A stretch of 64,000 bases of DNA from Diploptera punctata (taxonomy: Eukaryota > Arthropoda > Insecta > Blattodea > Blaberidae): assembly GCA_030220185.1 (NCBI GenBank), contig JASPKZ010007294.1, positions 423,001 to 487,000 on the forward strand. Reading direction: 5' to 3'. Below the pieces are notes generated by a model. The model was not told the DNA's origin, did not search any database, and was given only the letters and a program-made list of their open reading frames with translations. Shown here in pieces: positions 32,728 to 44,875 of this stretch. How positions within the stretch are numbered: position 1 is the first letter of the stretch; each line of letters starts with the position of its first letter. The translations under genes and the position numbers were made by a program.

Positions 32728-34659
32728 TCTTAATTAACTGTGTCACACTATTTTTCGTTTTCAGTTTTATTATTTTAATTACATTAAAAAATACACATAT
32801 CGGAGATGAAAAAGAAGAAAGATATAAGCCGGTGTTGATAATCATACATAGGGATAGGACGTTCATCTTGAGACAAAAATTGCAGGTTCGATTCCGGAGA
32901 ATATGGGTAAACATATTTTGATTGAGATATTTAAAGATATGACTTTCGTGAAAAAGAGACATTTTCGGCCCCGTGAAAAATGTAGGCTATTTTAGTTAAC
33001 TCTGTGATTCAATAGCATAAGCATCCTTTACCACATTCCCAGATACTGAAGTTCATCCACCTCGATTAGATATGTAACAGATAGAGGTCACATATCCAAT
33101 ATATACCAATATTATACGCCAATTGACGTATCCAAATATTAGCTAGACCTACGTTATAAAATATATTAATACAGATGAGAAGGCAAAATACTGCTTTTAC
33201 TGGTCATAAATTACTGTTATTTTCTTTCATAGCTCAAGTACAGAAGGTCTATTGTACAAACTATTTGAACATGTGATATAAAGTGAAAAAATTAGTCCTA
33301 TTTTGGTCAAATCCATTTGAACTCTATGAGTCTTTTATAATTTTCATTGGGTAACTAACGCTAATTCTTCACATTAATACAAATATTATTGAAATGTGAC
33401 AAAGAAGCATTGGATATAACATTTATACATGAAAAGAAACCAAGATATCAGAAATGAATTGAATGTAAGCCTACATAGCTTGATTGAGTGCCGTAGGAAG
33501 TGGAACATGTTTGAAGAAAGAACCGAGTTAGATACTAGACGTACTATAACTTATTGCAAGAGGTAGGCGATCTTAAGGAAGAAGTGGATACAACAACTTA
33601 TTATTGGATCCGGAATAGATCATTTTGGTCTAACACCTGGCTCTAGTGATGATATGAAAATAAAAATTACATTTTAAGCGCTGCAGTGTAAAAACCTAAG
33701 GTCGTGCTCTAATAAATTAATTTTAAATATATTTAAGCAATTTGTCGTGTTACTTTTTCTTGCAGAAATTATTCACCTCGCGAGAAATGCTTTCTTGACT
33801 GCCGATTTCTAGTTAAACGTGAAGGTTCTTGTTCCTACACTATAAACTCATTTATATAACAATCTTAGCGACAATTTCTACTGTGAATACAAGTGTTTCC
33901 ATTTTCGTTAAATTCAGTTCTGTGGAATTGCAATGACCAATGAGTGAGTGGGTTGATAGACTGGAGCCAGTCGAAATTGTAGTTAACATGGCGCCATGAC
34001 CGTCGGAACTTTATGCGTATGGAATGCCCGTAGGACAGGACGTAAAATACACCTTTGTGCTGAAAGGTACTGTTTTGGAATGATAGAGTAAACCACGAGA
34101 AACCGCAATCAGTGCAACTAATTATGCGAAAGAATTATAATTCTTGGATTTCCACTTTTTTTGCCATTAGGCTTATATCAGAAAGCAGTTCTGCTCTTGA
34201 AACAAATAGGCCTATAGTTCTACTTAAAATATAAAATAGACAAGTTACCAAAAGTAAATTCAATTTTGAATTTAAAAGATTCTAGTTGAAGCAGCAAAAA
34301 CAATATTAATATTTTATTTCGCTTAAAGAAAATTAAATTAAGTTTTTACTTTTATCTCATAGGCGTACGTATAACAATTAATAATAAGACATGGTGAACA
34401 TGACGTGACATATAACAGACTTGATAATCAAAGTATAAAATATAAAACAATAATACAATTGAATTTACAGCTTATTATAACTTCTTTATATATTATCGCC
34501 CTCATACAATTTCAAAAGGATAAAAAGATTGTATCTTTTAAGATCATGTCCATGATGGAAGTTACAAACTTATTTATAGTTGTGACAATTGATATAAATT
34601 TGAATAGGGCCAGGGGTTTTACTTTACTGACTGACTACAGCGTATTTATTTAGGCGTTT
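32728..34659. other. Mostly unrecognised AT-rich sequence
   Basis: A B-box-like GCAGGTTCGATTCCGG sits at 32882-32897, probably an old SINE head. CpG is a little more frequent around 33990-34100. No gene model can be supported. Confidence 0.4.
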
Positions 34660-34930
34660 AAACCGTGAACGGAGTAGCGTAGCTGCCTCGTATGTAACAG
34701 GCCCGGATTCGATCATCGGTTGGGACAAGTTTCCTAGTGATGGTTTCTTTTCGGTATTTTTCCTCACCTTTGACACAAATTTCAGGAACATTTAACGACT
34801 AAATGGTACCCGAACATCATCTGACCATAATAATCATCATTGTTATATATGCTATGTTTAGTATGAATATAAAATTTTACGTCCCTCTTCTAAAGGTCGT
34901 GCCATCATAAGATCCGCGACCTCCCATTAT
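34660..34930 (+). mobile_element. SINE A, tail type 3
   Basis: Head GGAGTAGCGTAGCTGCC with B-box CGGATTCGATCATCGG, body TTTTTCCTCACC...ACAAATTTCAGGAAC, and the type 3 tail GGTCGTGCCATCATAAG. Diverged; no TSD found. Confidence 0.75.
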
Positions 34931-35539
34931 TATTACTATTATTATTATTGTTATTGTTATTACTATTATTGTTGTTATATTTTTTTGTATTTTCGGAAAA
35001 TGCAATTCAATCAGATTGAAACGTAGGCCTAACTTGTGCCCTTATCCTAGCTTCAAGTTACGATTTTGTAAAATTTAATCAAAATTGGTTATATAGTTTA
35101 ATCGATATGAACTAACAAAGAGGCAAACTGATTTTCACATTTATAATAGCCTAAGTATACTGTATAGTCTATATACATTATCCAGTAAGAGTATCCAGTT
35201 TATCCAGTATTTATTTATTTTGGAATCGCTTATTCTTTTATGGAAAAAAAAACAAACAACTCTACACATGGTTATTCGAAAAGGAAGGGCTAGAATTAGA
35301 GAAATATTCGGTTTAGTGATATTGCAATAGTTACCTAGGTAATATCCTCACCACATATTCAAGATAAATCAGAAAAGTCAGTGAATGTAAATGTCATGAA
35401 GTGAACAAAAGTAGCAGAGATGTGCATTTTTCGCCTATGGGCGACATGGGAACACTTCAAATTCTGGAATTACTTGATCGAATATACGGCTCCATGGCGC
35501 CAGTACTTACGGCACTCACCCGCCATCTCTGGGTTCTGA
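34931..35539. other. Short ATT-type repeat, then unrecognised
   Basis: An imperfect ATT/GTT microsatellite at about 34927-34980; the rest is unassigned. Confidence 0.4.
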
Positions 35540-35800
35540 GTACGCGTCTGAGTTACTCCACGTGGAGGAGTAATTGAAACTAGGGCTGTATTTTCTCGGG
35601 GTTTCATCTGTATTCCCTTCCCATAAACTTCATCCCACAATTTCTCCATACTCTTATTATCCATTTCGTTTCATTTCATTTTATCTACCCCTATGATGGT
35701 GCGACAGACTTGATTATATCACTGACCTCTAATAAGAGCTTCATCTCATATCATTCCTTGGCATTACACTGGAGAGGAGTTGAGGATTTTCTTTATTTAT
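35540..35800. repeat. Unclassified interspersed repeat H, copy 2
   Basis: TCCATTTCGTTTCATTTCAT, ATGATGGTGCGACAGAC-like and AATAAGAGCTTCATCTCATA pair with blocks in 17225-17480. It is the same orientation and better preserved. The minus-strand frame at 35470-35664 runs through it and may be a retroelement remnant, but no domain is recognised. Confidence 0.6.
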
Positions 35801-36239
35801 TTATTATAAGCCTATAGGGGGCGTATGCATTATGTTCACATCCGTCCCAAGACCCAAAGATCATTGTCAACTATTTTTTTACGTGTAGGGGCACAATTTT
35901 CTTCGGGAGACAAAATTCCGTGTCAGTCAGATGTGTAGGCCTACTGTGTTAGCGAAACCTTGTGCGTGAAAAGCATATTCCTGACAAATTCCTTGTTGTA
36001 GGATCTCATTCTCCTGGTCTTTCGTGTTGGATATGTGGATCTGTTTCTATTGGGAATTGTCCACGTTTTATCACGGTGTGTGTTATGTAAAGGTGTATCG
36101 GTAACAGTACGTAGAAGGAAAGGATCGGCTAATCTGTTACATTTCAGGGGTCCCGGATTTGATTCCTGACTCTGTAACGAATTTTTTATTTATAGGGTCT
36201 GGATTGGGCTTCACTCAGTATATTGATGGCAATGAGAAC
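35801..36239. other. Unassigned, possible SINE head
   Basis: CCCGGATTTGATTCCTG near 36152-36168 looks like a B-box of a decayed tRNA-derived SINE. Otherwise nothing is recognised. Confidence 0.35.
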
Positions 36240-36620
36240 TATCTTCTTCTTCTTCTTCTTCTTCTTCTTAAACTTAATTTGTAGGATTTCATCCTGTTTA
36301 TTTCCAAAATCACTCCTCGGAGGAAGACGTACTGGATGTGCATTCACTGTCTATCCATCTCTTGGCTGGTCTTCCTCTTGTTCTTCTCCCGTCCATTGGT
36401 CTATCTTCTTTAGCTGTTTTTGCAAGCCGGGTTTCTTCCATTCTTTCTATATGGCCCTTCCAATATTTTCGTCTATCTATAATAAATTTGGTTATGTCTT
36501 GAATATGACATTTGTCCCTAATTTCTGTGTTGTGTATTTTATCAAATAATGTTTTCCCCTGAATAGTTCTTAAGATTTTCATTTCACATGTGCTTATTAT
36601 TTGTTTAGTTTTTGTTGTAT
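36240..36620 (-). mobile_element. LINE C-terminal fragment with (GAA)n tail
   Basis: The minus strand encodes MKILRTIQGKTLFDKIHNTE, then YWKGHIERMEETRLAKTA and RRTRGRPAKRWIDSE. This is the typical LINE C-terminus with GRP..RW, and the reading frame (36310-36582) is still open. It runs into a CTT tract on the plus strand, i.e. (GAA)n on the element strand, as in the LINE at 13740-14815. Confidence 0.85.
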
Positions 36621-36794
36621 CAGCCCTAGTTTCTGCTCGAGAACTATCTGATATAAAATAATTAGAGATACGCGGTTATGAAAACTTAAACCAAATTAAT
36701 GTTGTGAAGTTAAAATGATTCCACTTACAGTCTTAGGAAGCCCATGGAGTATTTACGAGGTTAACGCATCCAGGTTGTTTAACCTCCAGTACAT

Positions 36795-36960
36795 AGGCCT
36801 ACATCTGATAGACCTACTCATTTAGATTAGAGGCTGAGGCGATATGGTGCGGCGAGAGGGTTTAGGCATCATTACAAATCACAACCCCCACCAGGACTCA
36901 AACCGCGATCTTCTGGCTTGTATAGCGTACAAGGTTGAGCTATTGCGCTACACTAACCAC
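36795..36960 (-). mobile_element. SINE C, old fragment
   Basis: AGAGGCTGAGGCGA, CACCAGGACTCAAACC and TTGAGCTATTGCGCTAC correspond to the C body start, B-box and A-box on the minus strand. Heavily diverged. Confidence 0.6.
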
Positions 36961-37604
36961 ATGACACTTTCATTTGCTTGTAGTGATGGCAATCATTTAG
37001 TTAACCTTGATTGTCTGGACTGTCGTGTATTGGACTAGGAATATATTAAATCAAGATCATTAATCAAAACGGGATAAATTGTCTAACAGAAATATAAAAA
37101 TCAATTAAGCAAATACAGGTAATATTGATTTCCAGGAATTCTATATTTATAGCATTCATTCCTCGATCCTATCTAAAACGTTCAATATTCAATTATATGT
37201 GAAGAACTCTACCCGCTAAGCTTAACATGGTTATACTGAAACGCTGTCGTTTCAATTCTGACAACAATTAATGGACAACAAAACAGTTTTGTTTACATAA
37301 TTCAGCTAGGCCTATTTTATATATCAATGACTAGGTATTGAATCAAAACCAGATATTGTTACCGCCCTTAGAAGGCAATTAATATACATTTTGTTATCAT
37401 GTTCAAATCATACGAAACTGTTTTCGTATCTAAATCATCTTCATACAAAAATCAATACATAAATTATGTCAATTTTGACTTGATGAAGGATTGAAATCGG
37501 ATAAATTGAACTTCTTTAGCTCTTAAATGCAACAGGGATGTAATACGAATCTCCTAATCCTTTCGACTTAGGTCGTTTTATGATAAGATGGATAGAGTTT
37601 ATTT
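36961..37604. other. Nothing recognised
   Basis: AT-rich with no supported feature. Confidence 0.4.
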
Positions 37605-37990
37605 TAAGATTAAAAAAACTGTAGCAATGGATTTTTGGGGGCGATCGACAAGAATTTCAAGAAGGGAAGAACAGAACAGTACAATAAGGGAAATTATGCA
37701 AGTTGAAAAAACATACTAGGAAAAATAGAAGAAAAACGTTTGAAATGGTATGGACACCTCATAAGAATGGAAGGAGAGAGAATGCCAAAGAAGATCCTTA
37801 ATTGGAATGCTAATGGAAGAAGTGGAAGAGGCAGGCCTAGAGAACGATGGATGGATGAAGTGAAGAGAAGTATGAAAGCTAGAGATTTGACGGATGAAGA
37901 TTCTTTAGACAGGAGGCCCTGGCGGCAAATCACTTTGGGTTGAAGGAGAATCGCTGTATTGTGGAATATTCGTAAAAAAATACCTGAACA
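37605..37990 (+). mobile_element. LINE C-terminal fragment, third family
   Basis: The open segment 37740-37943 reads MKWYGHLIRMEGERMPKKIL, then RSGRGRPRERWMDEVKRSMK and RRPWRQITLG. Upstream, in broken frames, are GRSTRISRREEQNSTIRE-like residues. This is a non-LTR C-terminus (GHL.RM...GRPR.RW). The 5' part is missing. The preserved frame suggests it is younger than its neighbours. Confidence 0.85.
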
Positions 37991-38385
37991 ATATTAATGG
38001 AAGAATCGTTGCGTTAAATCAGATGATAGCATGTTTGCTTCCTGACTGGGGGAGGGGCTTTGTTCGATACCGTCTGAGGTTGGATTGTAAAATATTCAAT
38101 CTCTGGGTGGTGGTATTGACCTACAATCTTTAATAACTAGATTCCTAGATCAAATTCCAAACCTCTCCGCAATACATATGTCAAAAACACATGTGGTACA
38201 TTCGTCTGTGTGTTCGGGACTTTAGGTCTGGCGGTCTCCTTGGTGTTTTTCGACAGGAGTTGACTTTGTGCCGCTTTTGGGTTTCCATCAATCCTTAAAA
38301 CATGCTCTCTCGCTCTGCACTCCTCTCTACACAATGATGATTATGGTGATGATAATTTTCATAGATCCCCGTTTGTCTCGCTGAG

Positions 38386-38715
38386 GGACATGGGTGCTTT
38401 CCTTGTGGGAAGTTTCTTAAACTTGCCTTATTTACCTACATACCCGTATGTTAGCGAGGCACGTGTGGAAGAGATATCTAGTAGGAAACTAAAGTAGGCC
38501 TATAACTCGGATGGATGAAGATCGATTAAATTTTGGTCAGACATGTTCTTTACGAGCTCGAAAATCTTCAGACTCAGTAGCCATGGCTTAAAGTCCTTCC
38601 CGGAGGACTTGCCCTTAGATTTCTCCATGATAAAACTCCATCGACCCGGGCGAATTTAACCTGCGACCCTCGGGACTCGGGGCAAGATATATAGCACTAG
38701 ACCACCGTGGCCGAT
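38386..38715 (-). mobile_element. SINE E copy 1
   Basis: It shares block order with 41820-42195 and 51240-51595: GGGAAGTTTCTTAA, AGTAGGAAACTAAAG, CCGGAGGACTTGCCC. A tRNA-like head in reverse follows (GGGCGAATTTAACCTGCGAC, AGACCACCGTGGCC). All three copies are quite diverged, so the family is old. Confidence 0.7.
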
Positions 38716-38977
38716 TATATCCAATACAAGTACATAATCAACTATGAAACATGGTAGGCCTAGAGGTGTGTAAATTGAAAATGAACCATACTACCGCCAT
38801 CTATCCGCCTAACTCGGTATCTCAAGCATGAAAAGTGCATTGTGTGAAATTGAAGCACACCCCATATTAACGGAATTTGTTAATTGTGTTATAATTTATT
38901 TAGCAAATTGCTTTACGTAGCTTCTCACGTATTAATGCTATGGGCGCTTTTTTGTTTACAATTTAACTGAATAAATT

Positions 38978-39220
38978 AGTCTACCACTTTTGTAGGCTAC
39001 AGGTAGAGTAGTTGCCTCGGAACTAGCGGAATCGGATTTCGGTCCCAATCAGGACATGTTTATTACGTATAAAAAATGTCAGGGAATTTAAAGCCCAAAT
39101 AATCTTGAATACCATCATAATCAGCCATATCTTATTCGCTTTAGCCCATCTAGTTCGAATTAATGAGAGACGTGTTATTTAATTTAAAGACGCAATTCAA
39201 ATCTGGACGTGAAAGGGCTT
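38978..39220 (+). mobile_element. SINE A, old, tail type 3
   Basis: TCTACCACTTTTGTAGGCTACAG begins, in parts, a decayed head. GGATTTCGGTCCCAATC replaces the B-box, and AAATGTCAGGGAATTTAA marks the body. Low identity. Confidence 0.55.
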
Positions 39221-40439
39221 AAACATTTCATTCACGGGGCTTTTTTCAGCCTTGATATTATTTTACGTTATTTAAATCTACGGCACCGGACATACCTTCG
39301 GCATTATTTCTCTTCACAATATAAAGATTTTTTTATAATCTGATATTCCATCGACCCGACGGGGTTTGTACCCGCGAACCTTGGAACTATATGCGAAGAC
39401 GATAATCCACCAGGACCAAAGTGTTCGTAATTGCCCTTGGAGGTGATCTCGGGGAACTCCTCGTTGTCCTTGTGTGATAAAAATCCAGAGTTGCAATTCC
39501 TCTCCAGACACGTCGTGTCTTCTATAAGGCATGGGAAGCTAGGGGTTTGAAAGCACCTAAAAAGGAGTGATTTAAATAAAAGTAAAGAAAGAAAGCATGT
39601 AATTAAGTTGCAAATTTGTAAATTTGCTAGAATTTGATTTCATATTTCCTCAGTTACTTACTTGAGGTTAACGATAACATGCCTTGTGTAGTGAAAGAAA
39701 ACTAATTTTATTTCTTAGTCATCATATTTTTTTGTGGACCAGAGCTAATAGGACAGTAGAGAGTGCAATTAGAAACAAAAAAAAAGTCTGAAATCCAAAG
39801 TAATCATAATAATTAATTACAACCTGTTCAAGTTTTTGTGGCATGAATTATTACCTTCTCTCTGATTTGTTTGATTTGATAACATTATGTCTAGCAACAA
39901 GACTAATGACATGTGTTCCCCTTGCGGTGGCCAAACAAAGTTCACTCTACAAGTGTAATTTCATTTTCGTCACCGCAGGAATGCTTCTATCTCCAGTTAC
40001 AACAATCCCTAGCTAAGGGAGGGTAAAGGTCGATGTGAACAAGAAATAGTGATAATACGTATCCATCAAACCTGTTTGATTCCAATAATTCAATGTTCTA
40101 AATGTATGCAAGTCTAATAAAAACTGTGTGTATATTTATAATAAAATACACTAGTTAAAATTACACGTGATATCTGTACAAATAGATCAAATTAGATTTA
40201 ATGTAAAAATAATTTAATTTTACTGTACGGAGTTGGCCTATCAATTAACTCATTGGAAATCAACTTTTTTTTTTCTTTGTGACATCCTAAAGACATTTTG
40301 CACTCATGCGTGTATCCTCACATTTTTACCTTAATTCAAATTATATTTAGTCTAACTACAAAGAAAATAAAGTAAAATTATCACTCAATAAATAAATAAG
40401 TTCTACTAAAAAAAATCCAGCTGTACATTTTGTAGTACT
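39221..40439. other. Decayed SINE pieces, then unrecognised
   Basis: A reverse tRNA-like head lies at about 39345-39412 (CCATCGACCCGACGGGGTT), as in SINE E. A type 3 tail piece is at 39500-39590 (CGTCGTGTCTTCTATAAGGC). From 39600 on I recognise nothing. Confidence 0.45.
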
Positions 40440-41665
40440 ACGTATATTACATTGCCATAAGTAATGCCACGAGTGATTTCCAAATTACCGATAAATTCAC
40501 GACTCACGAAGTATGAAGTGAATTTATCTAGCGAATTTGGAAATAAAGAGTGACATTTGTTATGACTATTTAACAAATAAATTAAGCTGTTTACTCACAA
40601 ATCATTATATAGTTTTTTTTTTCAAATGTCCCAGGTTGTCTTTCGACATTCCTGGTGTTCTCTCCTGGCATGGCGTAGCCTACTTGTAACCCACATCTGA
40701 GGTTGGGGTGCTTGTAAGGCGGGATTGCGTTGCCCCGATGATATGATGGGTGATGATGATGATAGTGATGCTCCAGGAGAGTCCTTAATCTAAGATGAAT
40801 ATGAATGATGATGATTGCGATGGCCATATGATTTCGGGGACAGTTTGCGCCTTATTTTTTTTTCCTGACATTTGTCTTACAGGTTAGGAAAAACCCCGAT
40901 AAAAACCTCACCCAGAAGAACTGTCCCGACCGGGGATCGAACCCAGGCACGCTGCGAGACAAGGCAGCACGCTACCTCGAGACCACAGTGGTGGACATTT
41001 TTTAATATTCATATATTTAATGTAAACTGCAATGTTTGAAAACAAATGAGAAACTTTGTTATGTTTCGCTTGTTTATCACTGCAACCAGATCATATTAAT
41101 TATTTATACCAAAGGATCGCAATATTGTAAGAATGCACCCTAGTGGAGAAAAAATGAAATACGTCATTACAGGTTATTAATTAATTTCTGGTGTCCTATG
41201 ACGTAAATAGGCCTATGTCAATTATATTTTTCTGGAACGTTACTACCTGGGAAATAATACGTTTAAGAAAGTGCAAACAGAGGTTTCTTCTTTTTTTTGT
41301 GGTATAATCAATTGCTACAAATATTTTATATTATATCCCGCAAGCACTATCTGTTAATATTCGTGTACTATATATGTATATGTATATGTATAATCTGGGA
41401 GCCACATGTATTCTAGAATTCATACATCTTAAAATATAAATTGTTTTATTCAACATATTTCTTAGAGGCCGAGTCACTGCAAAATAATGGTCTGACTTAT
41501 TCAGAATGTTAAAAATGGAAGAGCTTGATTTTAAAGTGATAAGATTAAATTGATAAAACCGAGGTGAAAAAGACTGTGCTTGGTTGTAAATAAAAATTGA
41601 TTGAAATGTGATTGGCCATTGACTCCCATTTGGGGCATGAGTTAAATAGTCAAGGAAAAATATTT
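40440..41665 (-). repeat. Unclassified repeat F, copy 2, with SINE A inserted
   Basis: Its reverse complement aligns with 20290-20965. Removing 40611-40996 restores collinearity around GATTTGTGA / TTTACAT on the two sides. Conserved blocks include CGAGTGATTTCCAAATT, AAGAATGCACCCTAGTGGAG and GGGGCATGAGTTAAATAGTC. Confidence 0.8.
40611..40996 (-). mobile_element. SINE A, tail type 2, nested in repeat F
   Basis: Head at the right (ACCTCGAGACCACAGTGGTGG), B-box near 40930-40945, type 2 tail and poly-A end (T-run on the plus strand) at the left. The homologous site in copy 1 of repeat F lacks it. Confidence 0.92.
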
Positions 41666-41667
41666 AC

Positions 41668-41818
41668 AAACTAACTGGCACTATCGAACCTCGAGGTTCT
41701 TGCCTGCCAAGACATCCCTATCAAGAGCTATATTTTCCATTCATTCCCTGTATAACTCATCTCTCTCAAATCACGGTTAATCTCATTCTCCCGCATTACT
41801 CTTGGTCTACCTGTCTGA
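41668..41818 (-). mobile_element. LINE 3'-end fragment
   Basis: AACTGGCACTATCGAACC, CCCTATCAAGAGCTATATTT and ACTCTTGGTCTACCTG match the 4160-4485 copy. It is truncated at 41818, next to SINE E. Confidence 0.8.
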
Positions 41819-41819
41819 A

Positions 41820-42195
41820 ACTGGTATATTCCCATATGGGGGAAGGATGTTCCCTTATGGGAGTTGCTTAACCAACCTAATTTATTTATGCTTATTTCCC
41901 TATAAGTGTGAATGAGTGACGAGTGGTTAGCATTTCCTCAAACAGACACCTAATAAGCAACTAAGGTATTGTTTGCTTTCCCATTCAATTTTGCTCAGAG
42001 GCCCTAATTTAGGCTTGAGGGTAATTTACGAGCCGAAAAATCATTAAAATCGATACGCATGTGTTACTGGTTCTCCCGGAGGACTAGTCCCTTAGTTTTT
42101 CTACCCTAACAGACCTAAATCCATCGACTGTGACATCCGCCAACTTCTGGGTCAGTGACAAGGTACTTAACACCTAGCTCACAGTGGTCGATTGG
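41820..42195 (-). mobile_element. SINE E copy 2
   Basis: TTATGGGAGTTGCTTAACCA, GAGTGGTTAGCATTTCCTCA, AATAAGCAACTAAGG and CCCGGAGGACTAGTCCC align with 51240-51595. The head at the right (ACCTAGCTCACAGTGGTCG) is degraded. Confidence 0.7.
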
Positions 42196-43756
42196 CCTAA
42201 GTAGTGTGCGCTTTTCCTTTGGTTTTCTTACAGGAAATTTATGTGCCCCTGTTCCATCACTCATTCAGTCGAGTTTAGGGGACTTCTGGTTCTTGGGTTC
42301 CTATGTTCAAAACGGCCAGGGTCGATAGATTTTTAAGGATGTAAAATGCTTATCACAACTTCCTTTGAAAGGGAAGTAAAACCTTCGTTTTCGTAGATTT
42401 ATGACTCAAAATTCGTTGTCGGCGGTGATTTTGGATTAAAGTAATTTCTGTTTTGTTTTAATTTAAAGGAATGTGGAGAAATCCTGCTTACATAATATAT
42501 CTTCATGAAATTTCAACATTCCGGCTGTAACACCAAGATAGAAAAAAATCATTGTGCGTTACTTTCCGATCCCCCCTCGTATTTCCAAGAAAGATTACAT
42601 CATTAATAAATAATATGCACTCAACATTCGTAATAAATGTAGAGGAAAAAAGGAAAATGTGCATTACTATGTTTTATATCCTTATAAATGTTTAAATGTT
42701 AGAGAAAAGTTGCTGGTAAAAGTTTTTTTTCCTGAAAATATGATTCACGACAATTAGAAAAAAAAAGCTAGATTATACGAGTAAATAATATCCATGTCAA
42801 ATCCTATGGAAAGAAACTTAAGATATGAGTTCCGGGTCTTAAAATTAATGTCTTCTTAAAGAGTCTAATGCCTCAAATAAGATCTACGTAAAATCTGTCA
42901 GCACTTTCATCCCCAAATATTAATTGTGGCTCTAATGACCTGAACAGTTTCTTGTTACTTTTATCTTTAAGGAAAATAAACAGTTTTTGAGATAAACTGG
43001 TCAGCATGAAAGTCTATTTTGAATAGCCTTATGCACTTAACACCCTGAAGCTATTTTCATTCAGATTAACGAGAGAACACTTTTATTTCTCGAAACCGAA
43101 AACTTAGGAACACCTCAACGTTTAAGGTAATGACACGTTATCATATTTGCGCTACCACTTCTAGTTGCATGTTGATGTTTTTTACTTCCATCTTAATTTT
43201 TTATACTTTTAACCTGATTATAAATACATTAAATATTGAGCTTGAAATGAAATAATTTCCCGCAACATTAAAAACAGAATTGCCGAAGGGAAATTCTGTT
43301 AGAAATGATACGGTATAAGGGCAGATAATCGTTGAAACGTTTAGCATCATGTTATACATTAGTATCTTTTTCACAAAAGCTCCTGTTAATTTGGGGTTTA
43401 CATTTGTTAAACTCAGATATAATTAATAAATTTTGAGTTGAAGAAACAGATGGTTTCTACCTGTAGCCGGTTGCCCATGGCACTCTTCTTAACTCAGCCC
43501 GCCAACATGTAATTCCATATCCTTTTTACTTTTTTATGATGGCCTATTTTATTGAAATTATACGTTGAGCGATGTGTGTATATGTGCACTGCATGTAAAT
43601 GTAACTCTAGTTAATTACACTTTCAGTTTCTCTCTTTTTCATCTGCAGAGTGACACACAAGTACTTAGTAAGCATCAGATAATCCATAATTAGGCCTAGA
43701 TATATCGCATAGTGAATCATCTACAGTATGACCGATCTATTTGTACAACTAAACAA
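42196..43756. other. AT-rich sequence, nothing recognised
   Basis: I found no gene, RNA or repeat signature in this 1.5-kb stretch. Confidence 0.4.
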
Positions 43757-43757
43757 C

Positions 43758-43758
43758 A

Positions 43759-43798
<40 letters not shown>

Positions 43799-43842
43799 AT
43801 GAAAAGAAGACTCAAGCATTCATTTTTCTTTTCATATCATAT
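43758..43842. repeat. (TA)n followed by a perfect hairpin
   Basis: After (TA)n, arms of 17 bp at 43792-43808 (ATATGATATGAAAAGAA) and 43826-43842 are perfectly complementary around a 17-base loop. Confidence 0.85.
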
Positions 43843-43979
43843 TTGCCTTCATTGCCAAATGTCAAAAATATATTTATAATATCTATATATATATTATACA
43901 ATATACATCCTATAATGATAACAATAAGCCTACACAAATTCCACTGATCTTTTCCTCACCTGTATGACAAATATTGTCC

Positions 43980-44300
43980 TGTGCCGTAGCCGAGTGGTCT
44001 AAAGCATCATGCCTAGGTGCCGGGCTACGGTTCATCTGCTGGTTCAAATTTTTCTTCAAGGAGAACATTTCTCGTGGAACTTCGTAGTGGGCTGGTGTCC
44101 ACCCAGCATTGTGTGGAATTTGGGTAGGTACAATAAATAGTAGCTCCAGGTTGAGAAAATCAGTTATAACGAGCATCCCGATTGCATGTCTCCCCTATAC
44201 TGGCTGGATGATCCTCCACCTCTGTAAATTGCACATGTGGATATGAGGGCAGAAGCGGATGGTACGTTAAGGAACCTCTAGATCTGCCGCACCATGGAGT
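43980..44300 (+). mobile_element. SINE B
   Basis: Head TGCCGTAGCCGAGTGGTCTA with B-box GGTTCAAATTT (mutated), body TTCTCGTGGAACTTCG, GAAAATCAGTTATAACGAGC, CCACCTCTGTAAATTGCACA, and end TGCCGCACCATGGAG. A SINE tail remnant follows at about 44325-44420. Confidence 0.85.
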
Positions 44301-44551
44301 CTTAGTAAGGGAAATGACAGAAACCGTTAAAGTCAAATAGTCCCAAATACCATCTGAATATCATATTCGCCTTTCTTTACTAATGTAAAATGATGGGTGA
44401 ATGGTGTGTGTGTCTTGTCTCAAATGTTGGATTGTCTCGGAGATGGCCCCAAATTCTGAACTGATCACTCTCCGTGTTCTTGTGTGCTTAAAAAAATTAC
44501 ATGTTCCGGAATTAAAGACCCGAGAGGCGCGAGGTATATAAATGTATCTAC

Positions 44552-44875
44552 AAACCGCTGTGGTCTCGGGGTAGCGTGCTGCCTTGTCACGCAGCAGGCC
44601 CGGGTTCGATCCCCGGTTGGGACAGTTTTTCTGGGTGAGGTTTTTATCGGGGTTTTTCCTCACGTGTAAGACAAATGTCAGGAAAACTTTAAGGCCCAAA
44701 CGGTCCCCGAAATCATATGGCCATCGCAATCATCATCATTCATATTCATCATATCATCGGGGCAACGTAACCCCGCCTTCTAGGCGCCCCAACCTCAGAA
44801 ATGGGTTACAAATACGCCATGCCAGGAGAGAAACCAGGAATGTCAAAAGACAAACCTGGGGCATTTGAAAAAAAA
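44552..44875 (+). mobile_element. SINE A, tail type 2
   Basis: Head GTGGTCTCGGGGTAGCGTGC with B-box GGGTTCGATCCCC, a well preserved body, type 2 tail (GGGGCAACGTAACCCCGCC, ATGCCAGGAGAG) and a final A-run. The frames at 44361-44868 in both orientations are SINE sequence. Confidence 0.93.
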
